A DNA stretch of 64,000 bases from Allacma fusca (Eukaryota > Arthropoda > Collembola > Symphypleona > Sminthuridae), in assembly GCA_947179485.1 (NCBI GenBank), contig OX359246.1, positions 52,369,632 through 52,433,631 on the forward strand. The letters are read 5' to 3'. The translations under genes and the position numbers were made by a program. The notes beneath the pieces were generated by a model. That model was given only the letters and a program-made list of their open reading frames with translations. It was not told where the DNA came from and made no database searches. Of the stretch, positions 48,300 through 59,365 are shown one piece after another (position 1 is the first letter of the stretch; the number at the start of each line of letters is the position of its first letter).

Positions 48300-49840
48300 C
48301 TCCAGTTTGTGTATTATTAGTTTGATTGTCATAATAGACTGACATATGTATATTAAACTTGTGAATAACTAAATCCGCTCTTGTTTGGAATTGAATACCA
48401 CTTAATGTACAAAATCGGTTTCTATATTGTTGAATTTGGTGTGTGAGCTGCTCCTCATCGTCTATTTGCTGTGGTTGCTGCAGATGTTGATGCTGTGCTT
48501 GCTGAGATACATCACCTTCACTTTCTTGCTCTATTTCTTGTAAAAAGATAAATAAATATAATTATTATTAGAATATTAAAAAATATGTAAACGTTATCAC
48601 AAATATAAAAAATATGCTCCCTATTTATTTTGTAAACTAATTTCTCACCTAACATTCGCCCTCGTCCAAGCTGTACACTATGATCCTCTTCCTCAGCTTT
48701 CTCAATCTCATGATAGATGTTTTGAGTTCCTGATACTCCGAGTCCTCGCTCGATGGAATTTCCTCCGTTGAACAATCCTGGTTCTGTGGGTTCACGTCTT
48801 TGATTTCCATTCCCGTGACCATATCCGTACGGGGGCATGAACCGGATTCGCTTCTCCTGCTCCGTCTTTTCCATCTTCGAAGACATTTCGTCGTCCGATA
48901 TGTCTATGACTTCCACTTGTGGACGATTTGGGGCATTGTGATCTATTGAGGGTGGTGGCATTCTGTCCAATTGAATCTCTTGTTGTGGAATTACTTCCAT
49001 GGCCTGTCCCGGCTGCTCCATTACGCCAAAAGCTACATCCGGGTTGTTCATTATTATGGACTGCATTTCCTCGCTGTCCAAAATCGCCTCTGCAATGTCC
49101 TCGGGTAATATTGGGGACAGTTCCGGTTCCTGTTGCATTTCTAAAAAATCATCCTCTCCGTATGCTCCATATTTCGTTTAAGCTATATAAACACAAGCCA
49201 GTGTAAACAAGCATTTCTAATATTATCTCTACATGTTACATAATATGGGATTTCGTAATGCTCACCTTCTTTCTGGGTCATCCAGTTCAGTTCCCAGGAG
49301 TATTTGGTGGAGCAGATGGATTAAATTCCTCTCGTTGCAGACTGCATGACGGGATTGCACATTCCTCGCAACTCTGACCATCTACAGTCAATATACGTTT
49401 ATATTATACTTACACATACATCAAAAGTAACATCACATACCATAGATATTGATATTAGCAACTTACGTAATTCGTGAGAGCTGTTTCCATCTGTCATCTG
49501 ATCCCTCCCGTTATCGTTCACACTCAAAACTGATCCATCTACAATTTTACAAAATTTCAACAATAATTCAAAATTTGGAAATATCTTTCACATACATCCG
49601 TATTCCTTTCATTTTTTGCGTTTGGTTGATCTAAAAAATGATAAATAAGTTTACCTGCCACATTTGCAGTACTAGCAGGAATTGTCTGCGTCTCATCTCC
49701 ATTCACAGGCACAGCTAGGCTATTCTCGTTGTTTTCATTCATTCCGTGTTTCTTTCCACTCCCTGAACTACGTTCTTCCTCCATCTCCATATTACTTTGC
49801 CTGTCATTTTTCTCCTCCACATCTGACATAAAATCACAAT
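48300..49840 (-). pseudogene. Upstream exons of the polB transcript: acidic disordered region
   Basis: Exon-like segments on the minus strand with GT-AG borders: about 49823-49653 (EEKNDRQSNMEMEEERSSGS, AVPVNGDETQTIPAS), 49630-49592, 49538-49468 (NGRDQMTDGNSSHEL), 49385-49266 (CEECAIPSCSLQREEF), 49138-48652 (PILPEDIAEAILDSEEM) and 48545-48300 (QQPQQIDDEEQLTHQIQQ). Several start by completing a D/H/Y codon (phase 1). The 49138 exon contains VEVIDISDDE, a SUMO-interaction-like motif. The last exon has a C2H2-like FCTLSGIQFQTRADLVIHKF in which one zinc Cys is Ser. A one-base shift in the 49385 exon indicates decay. I infer this is the N-terminal extension of the polymerase gene; it could be a separate gene. 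Confidence 0.5.
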
Positions 49841-49949
49841 AAAAAACGATATATGTACAACCCTCTTTCAATGCTTTTAAAATATACACCATTAGGCAAT
49901 TATTTTTTTGCAACTTTTTAGGCAATTAGTTTCATGTTCAAAATAGTAT

Positions 49950-52898
49950 ACCTATTCAAGGATTCTTTTCAAACACTTCACACCAGTCGATATGGTACTG
50001 ATCATTATGAGATTGAGACATTTTTTGATTCAGCTACTAATATAAATATGTATGATATTCCTGGGTATAATGTTGTTACCTGGAATAGAAGCTCAGGCAA
50101 AAAAGGGGGTGGGCTCCTGTTGTACACTCATTATCGTGTCCGCTATTCTATCTTAAACCTTAAGGTAGAAGTTTTCAATAGCAATGTAGAGTATGTAGTA
50201 TGTAAAGTTGGCCTGACCGAATTTCAGTCAATTATTCTGGTTTTGATCTATAGGCCGCCTTCTGCTTCTGTTGAAAAATTCTTACTGTTCCTCGAAAGTT
50301 TATTTGAATGTCTACTTAACCTAAACTCGCCTTGTCTTATTTTTGGGGACATGAATATTGACCTCTCTACTTTAAATACTGATACATCGAAGCTTATTAG
50401 CTCTTTACAAATGCATAGCTTTAAACAGATAATCAATGTACAAACACGCCGGCCTGTAGGTAAAAGACTATCTAGCTCATTAATTGATCACCTGTATGTG
50501 CCAACATCTCTTTCTATCGACTGGAATGTCATACATACAGGCCTCTCAGACCATGACTTATTGCTTTTTGATTATAGTTTAAAAAAATATACCTCGCACT
50601 CTGCTAAAACCATTTCTTATCTGGACCTTAAACATTTTGACTGGTCTCTTTTTAACCAGGAATTCTGTAAAATTGACTGGGGCTTCTTGGAAACAAGCGG
50701 TTTCTCTGTTGATGTTGTGTTAAATGTGATAAGTACTACCATTCGTGTACATTTGGATAAATTAGTACCTGTAAAGCAGAAAAGCATTAAGGCTACTGCT
50801 AAATCCTGGGTTAGTAGGGATATTCGTGTGCGTATACGTGAAAGGGACACATGTAAGAAGCTGGCGATTCAGAATAATGACACATTCTTGTGGAAGAAGT
50901 GTAAGCACTTGAGGGCTCAAGTGAAACATGAAATATGCTCTGCCAAACGCGATTATTTTAATAGTCAGGTCTCTGGTTCAACTTCCCCTCGAGGGATTTG
51001 GAATGTTATGGATGAAGTCCTAGGTGTACCCCATAAATCTAGCACTGTTATTAATACATTAAGAGTAAGTGATTGCTATGCTGCTTCAACAACTGCCTCA
51101 AATGTTACTTCAATGAAGGAAATATGTAATGTCTTAGCTGACTCTTTTACAGTCCCCTGTAATTACACTGATACTGTCATACTTGAGTTTAAAAACTCAC
51201 TGAATATAAGTAATACTTACAATCCCATTATGCCTGTTGAAATTTGGCCTGCTTTTAGAAGCCTTAAGTGTAAATCCAGTAGTCATGATATTGTTAACTA
51301 TAAGCTATTCTCAAAGGCGTCTATTGTTACCCCGGTATTAATGCTCTTCAATATGATAATGTTGTACGGTTCTCTACCAGCTTGCTTCAAGACAGCAATT
51401 GTGACTCCTATTGACAAATGGAAAGGTAGCAAAGAGTGTGCTGACTCCTACCGGCCCATTTTTTCTCTGCCATTTTTAAATAAATTGCTTGAGATGGTAA
51501 TGCTTAATCGGCTTAATAATGAGTGCGGTGGGCTACTGGAACCAGCATGGTTTCAGACGAGGTCGCTCATGCTTTACAGCGGTTTTCGTATTTGCACAAG
51601 CTATGCACATATCGCAGTCCCCCATTAGTTAAGGTACTGGCCGTCTTCATTGATTTGAGAAAAGCATTTAACTCAGTATCACGTCTAATCCTACTTCACA
51701 AAATTAAAAATAATTTTAAATGTAGTGGTCCAACCTTAAGGGTACTGTGTGATTATCTGTATATGAAAAACTTTAAGATATTTGTTAACAACGCTACTTC
51801 GAGTACATTTTCGGATATAAATGGTGTACCACAAGGATCTATTCTAGGTCCTTTCCTATTCATTATGTTTTTCTCAGATATTAACAATCTTCTGACGATA
51901 GACTATGTGGCCTATGCTGACGATCTGGTCATCTTTATGTGTGATACATGCGTAAGTAACTTATTTTCTAACATGCAGTTGTGGCTTGATAACATTTACA
52001 GGTGGATGAGTGACAATGCCCTTTCTATAAGTACCGACAAAACCATGTATGTAGTATACCACAAATCTAACTCAAATATTATGACTGATTGTAAGCTTTT
52101 TGTTAACAATATTGAAATTCATAGAGTGTGGTCTTTCAAATATTTGGGCATAATTATTGACGAGAAACTTAACTTTAAGGAACATTGTGACTCTGTGACT
52201 AAAAAGGTAACAAAATCCATGGGTGCGATTATCAGGGCCCGAAGATACCTTAATGAGGGTGCTACGAGGCTTGTTATTAACTCATTTGTGTTATCGCATA
52301 TTGATTACTGTATACTGATTTGGTCCTCAGCCTGTAAAACAAAACTTGATCTGTTGCAGCATAAACTTGATAAGTCACTACATTTGCTACACCCTGGATC
52401 CAAGAAGCTGAAGTTTTCCAATACTTTAGCCTATATTTATGAGAAATATAATGTTCTAAATGTATATGAGCGTATAAGTCTGTATAGCAATAAGTTTACA
52501 TTCATATTGTCTCATTATGGTCACTGTGTTGATTACATTAATGGTGTGTTTGTTGCTAAGCTTTGTCTTTCCAGCCTTCGTTCTGCTTCTAGTAATACTC
52601 TCTACCACCCAGTTGCTAAATGTAGCATCACCCAAAGGAATATTATGTATAACTGCGTTAAACTTTGGAATTTGTTGCCATGTGAACTACGCGCACGCAA
52701 TGGTATTCTCAGTGTATTTTTGGGAATGTTAATTAAGCAAATCTTGTTGAAACGCAAGGATACTGTAACTTAAATGGGAACTTTTGTTGATGACCTGGCC
52801 TGTATTAATGTTTGTTTTCAATCTCAATGTGGTATATGTGTGTCTGGGATGAAAACCAATACTATGTATTGATTCTTTTTGACACTTGCAATAAAGAC

Positions 52899-52929
<31 letters not shown>
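49950..52929 (+). mobile_element. LINE retrotransposon, 5'-truncated, AAT-tailed
   Basis: Plus-strand LINE with endonuclease and reverse transcriptase and a 3' tail of AAT repeats (about 52898-52929). The endonuclease lacks its first strands (no start of the LNIRSL-type block), so it is 5'-truncated; the left border is approximate. It sits between the first exon of the polB transcript (52975) and the rest. No target duplication was found. Confidence 0.85.
49985..52773 (+). pseudogene. LINE endonuclease and reverse transcriptase
   Basis: Endonuclease: YDIPGYNVVTWNRSSGKKGG, VLIYRPPSASVEKFLLFLES, IFGDMNIDLS, and the LSDHDLLLF end motif. Reverse transcriptase: FKTAIVTPIDKWKGSKE, LAVFIDLRKAFNSVSRLILL, GVPQGSILGPFLFIMFFSDI, catalytic VAYADDLVIFM, FKYLGIIIDEKLNFKEHCD. 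One frame change lies near 51560-51630; otherwise both halves are open, so this copy is younger than the LINE at 30-34 kb. Confidence 0.9.
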
Positions 52930-52975
52930 CATCTAAATTATCGTAGCTTCTACCACAAACACTGCACAAATACAT
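52930..52975 (-). pseudogene. Candidate first exon of the polB transcript, C2H2 start
   Basis: From ATG at 52975 on the minus strand: MYLCSVCGRSYDNLDD, the first half of a C2H2 finger, running directly into the 3' end of the LINE. The His half was not found beyond the LINE. It fits the N-terminus of a zinc-finger-bearing polymerase or other nuclear protein. Confidence 0.45.
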
Positions 52976-53274
52976 TATAATGCAGAAAAACAACACCAAT
53001 TCGCGATAAGACAATTTTTGACACAAGCAATTATGATAAAGAAAGACCCTCTTAGATTATCTCACTTTGGCTATGATTGCACGACTGAGATCTAATTCTC
53101 TAGACAATGATGCCTGCGAGTCGCCAGTCTCATTGAATAATCTGGGTGTCATATTTCCTAATGCAAGTACTCAACCCTAATATCATCCCTAGTTCATTAT
53201 TTCTTTTGTCGTAACTCTGACTACTTTTCCTCATTTGCCTGTCTCATTTTTGAAATCATCCCAAAAGCTAAGAA
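52976..53274. promoter_or_regulatory. Putative divergent promoter region
   Basis: About 300 bp between the ATG of the minus-strand C2H2 exon (52975) and the ATG of the plus-strand ORF (53275). No TATA box or other motif can be assigned with confidence; the call rests on the head-to-head layout only. Confidence 0.3.
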
Positions 53275-53633
53275 TGGAACAATTTCAAGTATTGCAACAG
53301 TTTGGTAAAACTTTTACCGGTCGAATTGTAGATATTATGCCAAGTTCTATTGTTGAAGTGAATACTGGTCCAGATCTTAACCTTTACGCGAGGCAGTGTG
53401 AGGATATAATCCTCTGCGGCAAGCAATTCATCTACCAAGAGGCATTGAATCAATCGAGATCATTCTGGATTCAACCTGTTTTTCGTACCGGTGTTTATAA
53501 CATCAATACTGGAAAAACATCGTCAAAACGTCCACCGCGCCCCATATTTTTCCGTCTTCTTGCTGACTGGAAAATCCAATCCTACTGTTTTGAAAAGTGG
53601 ATGGAAGACGTGAGGATCCTGACTGCAAATTAG
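53275..53633 (+). CDS. Unrecognised ORF 1 of a four-ORF cluster, cut by a hAT element
   Basis: MEQFQVLQQFGKTFTGRIVD at 53275; further KQFIYQEALNQSRSFWIQPV, FFRLLADWKIQSYCFEKWME. 119 codons before a stop that lies inside the inserted hAT element: the last two sense codons come from the target-site duplication. Across the element, from 54360 on, the same reading goes on for about 26 codons to a natural stop. There is no transmembrane segment or known domain. QQFGKTFTG resembles QQFGDRFIG in the ORF at 55206, a possible paralogue link. Divergent from polB. Confidence 0.5.
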
Positions 53634-54359
53634 TGGTCGGACCAATTTAGTTCAGAATCGAAATTTTCAATTCAATTCAATTCGGTTCAGTTTGGTTCAA
53701 TTTTATTGAAAGTTTGGTTTCCTTGATGAATTGAACTGGGAGGTTCAGTTTACCGGCATGAATTGAACTGAACTGCAAGATGTGAACTGCAATTCAAACG
53801 ATTCGATAATGCCCCTTACCATCCAAAATAACAAGATAACCGGCATGCAACTATAGTCTAATAATTTCGTCCCGCATCTCATACACGCTTACCATATAAT
53901 GATCAATTGTTTGTGTGATCAATTTTAATACATGCTAGTAAAAATATTAGTAGACGTTGTAAGTATTTGTTAGCAATAATTTATTGATAAATATTATTGA
54001 CTGGGAATTTCAGAATTTATATTGGGACACAAAATATCATGTACCCCAAATTATATAATGCAAGAACCAGCATCTGCGAACCATTTTAGTGCAGAGGAAA
54101 ATGTGCTTGAAGAGAAAAGTTAAACACATATTACCCCAGCATGAAAGATTATAAACACTTAAATGTCAGATTTTTGTTCATATAATTATGACAATATAAC
54201 TTGCTAACACCGGTGAAATAAAGTCTCAATGGTTCATGGTTCAATTCAGTTCGTAGAGTAAAACCGAAATGAATTGAACCACTCTCGTTCAATTCAATTG
54301 AGCGTATAAGTTGAAATGAATTGATATTTTTGAACCAAACTGAACCAGTCCCATCACTA
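53632..54359. mobile_element. Non-autonomous hAT element (TAGTGGTC family)
   Basis: Ends TAGTGGTCGGACC and GTCCCATCACTA with identical octamers CTGCAAAT at 53624-53631 and 54360-54367. Subterminal GTTCAATTC/GAATTGAAC repeats; no transposase. Confidence 0.88.
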
Positions 54360-54600
54360 CTGCAAATGATTACCAAGGCGAAGGACTTCAACTAAAGAAC
54401 CCTACGTTATTATTGTCTTCTTTCGTGTGTTCCACACAATCTTTTTAAAGCTTTTCGTTATTACATAAATAATAATTTGTGACACATTTAGTTGTTCTCT
54501 GTGAAAAAACTGTTGTTTATGCAAATGATAATAAAATGTACATTGAGAACAAAAAAGTCTAAATAATAAACTAATTATGTTAATATATTATGCTTCAGTC

Positions 54601-55024
54601 ATTATTCTTTCCCTGGGGAGATACACACGTCATTTCTGCATACTTCTTTCGAGTGTCCATATTGCCTGGAATTGCCTGATCAAGGAGGACTAGCTCCCAC
54701 AGTACCGTTTAGATGTAGAAGAGCAAAGAACTTTCAGTTGACCTTCCATCCCTCTGGATCCTACGAACGTGCATTCTTACACTATAAGAACTATCTCAGA
54801 CAAGCTACGTTCGGAATTGTACCAGTCTCTACTGTTAACATGCAATCTCGTATCGAGATACTAGAGATTATGCAAGTTGCTGCAAACCTGATCAAGAGTA
54901 TGCATCAAACCTATACCAACTTTGGGGTAATCCAGCTCAACTTTAATTCTTTGATGTCTGGACCTGATGGAAACATGCATTCCACAGAAGTAGAAGACAA
55001 CAGCTACACTACAATGGGTCATTA
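54601..55024 (+). CDS. Unrecognised ORF 2 of the cluster
   Basis: Open from a possible acceptor (TTCAG at about 54600) to a stop at 55024. Contains FECPYCLELPDQGG, a RCRRAKNFQLTFHPSGSYER stretch, HYKNYLRQATFGIVPV and MQSRIEILEIMQVAANLIKS. No ATG begins the frame before MQSRIEILEI, so it may be an internal exon. No recognised domain apart from one CxxC. Function unknown. Confidence 0.45.
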
Positions 55025-55205
55025 GATTCCTCTCTACTACTTGGTGGCCTACCTGTACCGGTTCGTTTATCACATAATACAACGTGAGCGTGAGGGAGTT
55101 TCTTACCAACATCTATCTTTGGCTGTCATTTGGGAACTCAAATCTCCAGCGTAAGATTTTTTTTAAACTACGTTAGTATTTCGTTTAATTATTGTATGTG
55201 TGATA

Positions 55206-55457
55206 ATGAATAATAAAAGTAATGAGAATTTGAGTAATCTAAGTAATTTGAATAATTTACAACCTTATTTTATTACCCTTAGGACATGTTCTGCGGAGGC
55301 AAAACTACGAATTCAGCAGTTTGGGGATCGCTTCATTGGTCTTGGGAGTTCTCCGGAAACACGGTTCACTAAACCAGAGAAGCAGTTTATGGCGGAATAC
55401 ATCCGTCAAAATGGGTTTAATTTGGCCCTGCTTAGAAGAAATCGTATCTTTGAATAA
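55206..55457 (+). CDS. Unrecognised small ORF 3 of the cluster
   Basis: ATG at 55206; an Asn/Ser/Leu-rich start (MNNKSNENLSNLSNLNNLQ) followed by a charged body with IQQFGDRFIGLGSSPETRF and YIRQNGFNLALLRRNRIFE. 83 codons, no stop or shift. Soluble and basic at its end. Family unknown. Confidence 0.45.
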   Translation: MNNKSNENLSNLSNLNNLQPYFITLRTCSAEAKLRIQQFGDRFIGLGSSPETRFTKPEKQFMAEYIRQNGFNLALLRRNRIFE

Positions 55458-56266
55458 TTCATGGAAAATGATTTGCAATTTTGAACTAAAGAATTAAATT
55501 TCCTTAGTTCCTGAAATAATGTTCATTTAATTATTTACTTTGAGCTTTACCAACTGTAGGCAGTATCATACTTCATATTTGTGCTAATAGTAGTAGTATT
55601 CCTTCACATTTGAATTCTATTCCTAATACCTTTTATTCTAAGGTTGTTACATAAAGTTGTATGATTTCGTCAATTTCTGCATTTATTTGTAATTTCGTAC
55701 TAAACTGTAATTTATTCTATGGTAATTTGCATTTAATAGGAATCCTAAATTTAAATTAAATTATTTCCCCTTCCTTTAAAATGTTACGACACTGAAATTA
55801 CACTCTCTTTCATCCTGTCCTACTCATATTAAACAATATCGGACCATATTTGACATAGGAGCATGAAAAAAGAATTATTAAGTTACTCATATTATTCATA
55901 TTAGTACTAATTTTCCACTTAATTTAATTAAATATACACTATCTTATCTACGTAAGTTTGTCAGCATTTATTTTCCACAATTACAAAATTCCGTTCTTAA
56001 TTAACATTTAATTACAATTAATTATCACTTGAATGCACTAGGTGTATAATTGAATTAACGCACATACTTTATCTAATACATATATCATCTAATCATATCT
56101 TGCCATATCAATTCATGATATGACATATTTAGTCAATGACTGCATAACTTTGGTTACCCACGCCTAAGCTGGGCGCCAAAAACCAAAACTCAAGTGTACT
56201 ACGTCTCACCTCAATAACCTGTGAATACCTCGTATAGAGTTCCCAGGTGTTTCACGTGTTATCATC
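55458..56266. other. AT-rich spacer between ORF 3 and ORF 4
   Basis: Very AT-rich with many TTAATT words; no coding sequence or repeat recognised. Confidence 0.5.
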
Positions 56267-56867
56267 ATGGAAAGGTTTTTCAAGCAGTGGAGGAGACAAG
56301 GTAGTGGCAGAAGCGCGTTGGACGAGTGGTTTATCGAGGACACCTTTGTGTACAGCCAATTCCTACAAATACCTGTTGCACGTGGAGCTATCAAGTACAT
56401 TGTACGCTTTGAGAATGGAATAAAGAGCAGAAGTATTGAAAAGGCCCTGTTCGTCATCATTCTTCACAAATCCTTGCGATATCAAATTCGTATGGGAATT
56501 CTCGTATTGGACTTGACTGACGGAACGTTTCATTACTATGGACCACTCGTCAATAATTTTGTCAGACACCACGTTTCGAATTTTGCAAGATTCCTGACGA
56601 CTCTGAATGTCAGAGGATTAAACAACTACAAAGACATTCGTCTCACGTATTACTTTGAGCTGCAAATACTTTTCCCGAGGTAAGTTCATACACATACATA
56701 CTTAGTTTTTACTAATATTAACTAAAAATATTAAAGAATGTTTACTTATGTTTCTATTTTTTATTTGCAGGATGGTGAATTTGGGAGGACCTGTAACAGC
56801 GTGTCCAGATCGTGACGATAAAGGATTCTCTACTTCAAGCTCATCGAAAAATAGGATCAAAAAATAG
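56267..56867 (+). CDS. Unrecognised ORF 4 of the cluster, two exons
   Basis: Exon 1, 56267-56679, starts MERFFKQWRRQGSGRSALDE and includes ARGAIKYIVRFENGIKSRSI, MGILVLDLTDGTFHYYGPLV and RGLNNYKDIRLTYYFELQI. A donor GTAAGT and an acceptor TTTGCAG give exon 2, 56771-56867 (MVNLGGPVTACPDRDDKGFS), in phase, ending in a Ser/Lys-rich tail. Total about 170 codons, with no decay signs. It converges on the C2H2 gene fragment at 56882. I cannot assign a family. Confidence 0.5.
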
Positions 56868-56881
56868 TCGGGGCCTGAACA

Positions 56882-57866
56882 TCATAATTTTTTGTTGGAA
56901 ATCATTTTTCTAATATTATTTTCGCACATCGGTCCAGAGTAGCAAAAACTTTTTGAATTATTCCTTAGACGCGACGAAACTTCGAATGAATTTGCTAGCA
57001 CTCCTGGTAGTTCCTGAACTTTTTTCAGCAACGGGAATATCGGAACGTGTTTGAGTGTATCCTTTGCCAGCCTTGTTTTTGTCACACCATTTATATTCGT
57101 CATCTTGTGATACGTTCCCAATACTATTTCTTCTGGCCCAAAATAAAATCCATTATCCTTCAAATATTTATCCAGCTTGTACTGTGTCTCGACGTTAAAG
57201 AATGGATTTATTAGCTTTTTAAGCTAAAAATAGTCTTCAAATAACGATTCTTGCTCAGCCATGCAAATATCAACAATCTTCCCCTTTATTTCCTTTATCC
57301 AGCTAATAATATCAGCTACGAAACTTCGTGAGATTTTTCCAGAACTAAAGTTTGACTGTGTAAATTGCTGCTTCTCTTTCAAGACTTCTAATTAAACTCT
57401 CCGATGACTCTGACAATTTACTATCATCAGTATTTTCGGTTTCCTATTCATTCTCGTAAGTGCCAACAAACTCTTTGGAATTCTGGAAGCTTCCTTCGTG
57501 TTCACTAACACTTGTTTTTGGACAGGATTCACGTAGTTTAAAATGTCGGCGATACGAATTATACAATGTAAACTCAGAATTGCATACGGGATACGAAAAC
57601 TTTCTTTATCTTGCATTAAACTGGTGTGAGCATTTCAAATGTGTCCACAGATTTCCAATCATTATATTTAAAGAACATAATGTGCATTTTGTTACCTTTT
57701 TTGCCAGTTCACTTTTGATTCGGTATGCGTTCATAATCCCAAAACGATGCCCCGCACTAGCAACAACAGATCTTAGCTCTTCCTTGAGAGTTTCATCTTT
57801 GTCCTCGATTATCATTACAAGAATATAATTGCTGAGATTTTCATCTGAAAAATACAAGATTTGCAA
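56882..57866 (-). pseudogene. N-terminal C2H2 part of the uncharacterised animal family
   Basis: Minus-strand reading: CTLCSLNIMIGNLWTHLKCS, SYPVCNSEFTLYNSYRRHFK (two degenerate C2H2-type fingers), an acidic linker, a segment ISRSFVADIISWIKEIKGKI in another frame, then GFYFGPEEIVLGTYHKM and AKDTLKHVPIFPLLKKVQEL. The last two blocks (xFxxPEEVVLG and KDTFQYVPI in relatives) are typical of the same family whose C-terminus lies at 17.2-19.6 kb on this strand. Stops and frame changes at about 57400 and 57210 indicate decay. The central part of the protein is missing. Confidence 0.55.
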
Positions 57867-58489
57867 CGTATATGCTTAGCTACATAAAATATTTTAATCG
57901 TTGCAATTCGATCCGGTAGATATAATTTTGATCATTCGTACCGTTGTATACACATACATATGTCAAGCACGCTGTGAATATAGTTACTTATGTACTAGGC
58001 ATTTATTACCTCTAAGTTTCTGCTGGTACAGATGTGTCAGCTTCAGGTCCTCCAAAACTGAATCAATGGTGAAAAAACTCATTCTGGATCACGAACAACA
58101 AATACATAATTGGTCTTATTTCAAAAATTTTAAAAACTTCGAGGAGCTTTCTGAGCCGTGCCTTCATACTTGGCAGCCATCACGAGTATGTTTTTAATGC
58201 ATATGAATTATAAAATCGTAACGGTCACTCAAATTGTTTGTGCATGCAGGAACACTTTGCGGCCGGAAAATCCCTAATGTAATCCTGGGTGCAGAACGAA
58301 ATTTTAGTTAACCTGCCCGGACTGTGAATGTACAAGACGCCATTTAACTTGCAATGCAAGTATAAGTTCATCCCTCGTTTTCCGGATTAAAGGGTGCATT
58401 TAATTCAGAATCGGCATAATTCTGTTTTATCCTGCATATGGCATTACCAGAGTTTTTAGAGTGAGTTGCAAGAAACAATAACTTACCTT
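57867..58489. other. Flank of the C2H2 gene, nothing recognised
   Basis: A plus-strand open frame at 57901-58197 has no recognisable motif and is not called. The segment may hold the 5' end of the minus-strand C2H2 gene. Confidence 0.35.
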
Positions 58490-58835
58490 TAGTAGTCGGA
58501 ACGGTTCAATTTAGTTCAGTTTAATTCACAAACTGAACTGACTTGAGATTTTTTATTCAATCCAGTAAATACAATTCAATTCAGTTCAGTTCAAAATGTT
58601 GAATTGAACTGAATAAAAAACCAGCGGTTCCTGCAGATACACCTAACAATACACTTTCTAGAAATCAAGGTAGTATTTCGCAAGCGCACTCCAGAATGAA
58701 GTTAAAACGTCTGAACTTCAATTCAAGAAAAATGATTTCGTTCAATTCAAACTTACAAACAGAACCAATCGGTTCAGTTTCATCTTGAATTGAATCGAAT
58801 ATTTCTGACTCAGAATTGAATTGGTCCGAGCACTA
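58490..58835. mobile_element. Short hAT-like element (TAGTGGTC family), decayed
   Basis: Left end TAGTAGTCGGAACGG, right end GGTCCGAGCACTA, with GTTCAGTT/AATTGAACTG repeats inside. Flanks CTTACCTT and TCGATTAT do not match. Confidence 0.6.
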
Positions 58836-59236
58836 TCGATTATTTCCAGCAAACTAAGTTTGAAAATGCTTGCCGAAATTGGAAAAGGAATTTAAATCAT
58901 GCTCGAGATTAATCCGTTATGCACAGACATTTCAGTGACATTTTTAACGTTTCACATTCCTTGATCGCTTTACTAGCAAAACAAGTAGTAATAAGGGTAC
59001 ATTGCGGCATTTTAATCCTCAGAAAGTGTTTCATTTCTTGATCAGATTCCCTCATATTTTCCTCAGGGATGGACTGGCAGATCATCTTCTTGGTGGCTTA
59101 AATGTTACAAAGATCAGTTACAACTCGCCATTAGCACAAAAACAACCACAAACAATCACCAAACATAAATATAAGCATGGCGTAAATGCGTGTATTGTTT
59201 AATTTATGAAGCGATCACTCGAATATGTCTGGTGAA
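58836..59236. other. Spacer without recognised features
   Basis: A 66-codon plus-strand frame at 59002 has no motif. Nothing else seen. Confidence 0.35.
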
Positions 59237-59365
59237 TAGTGGTCGGAACGATTCAGTCCCAAATCGAAACTTTTGGGTTCAGGTCGGTTTGATTCAGTTC
59301 AGTTCAAGATTTAATTGAACTGAACCGTGCTCATTGAATAACAATTCAAACGATTTGGTATTTAG
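59237..59365. mobile_element. Truncated hAT-like end (TAGTGGTC family)
   Basis: TAGTGGTCGGAACGATTCAG followed by GTTCAGTTC repeats and AACAATTCAAACGATTTGG, also found in the copy at 53632. The opposite end is missing. Confidence 0.5.
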
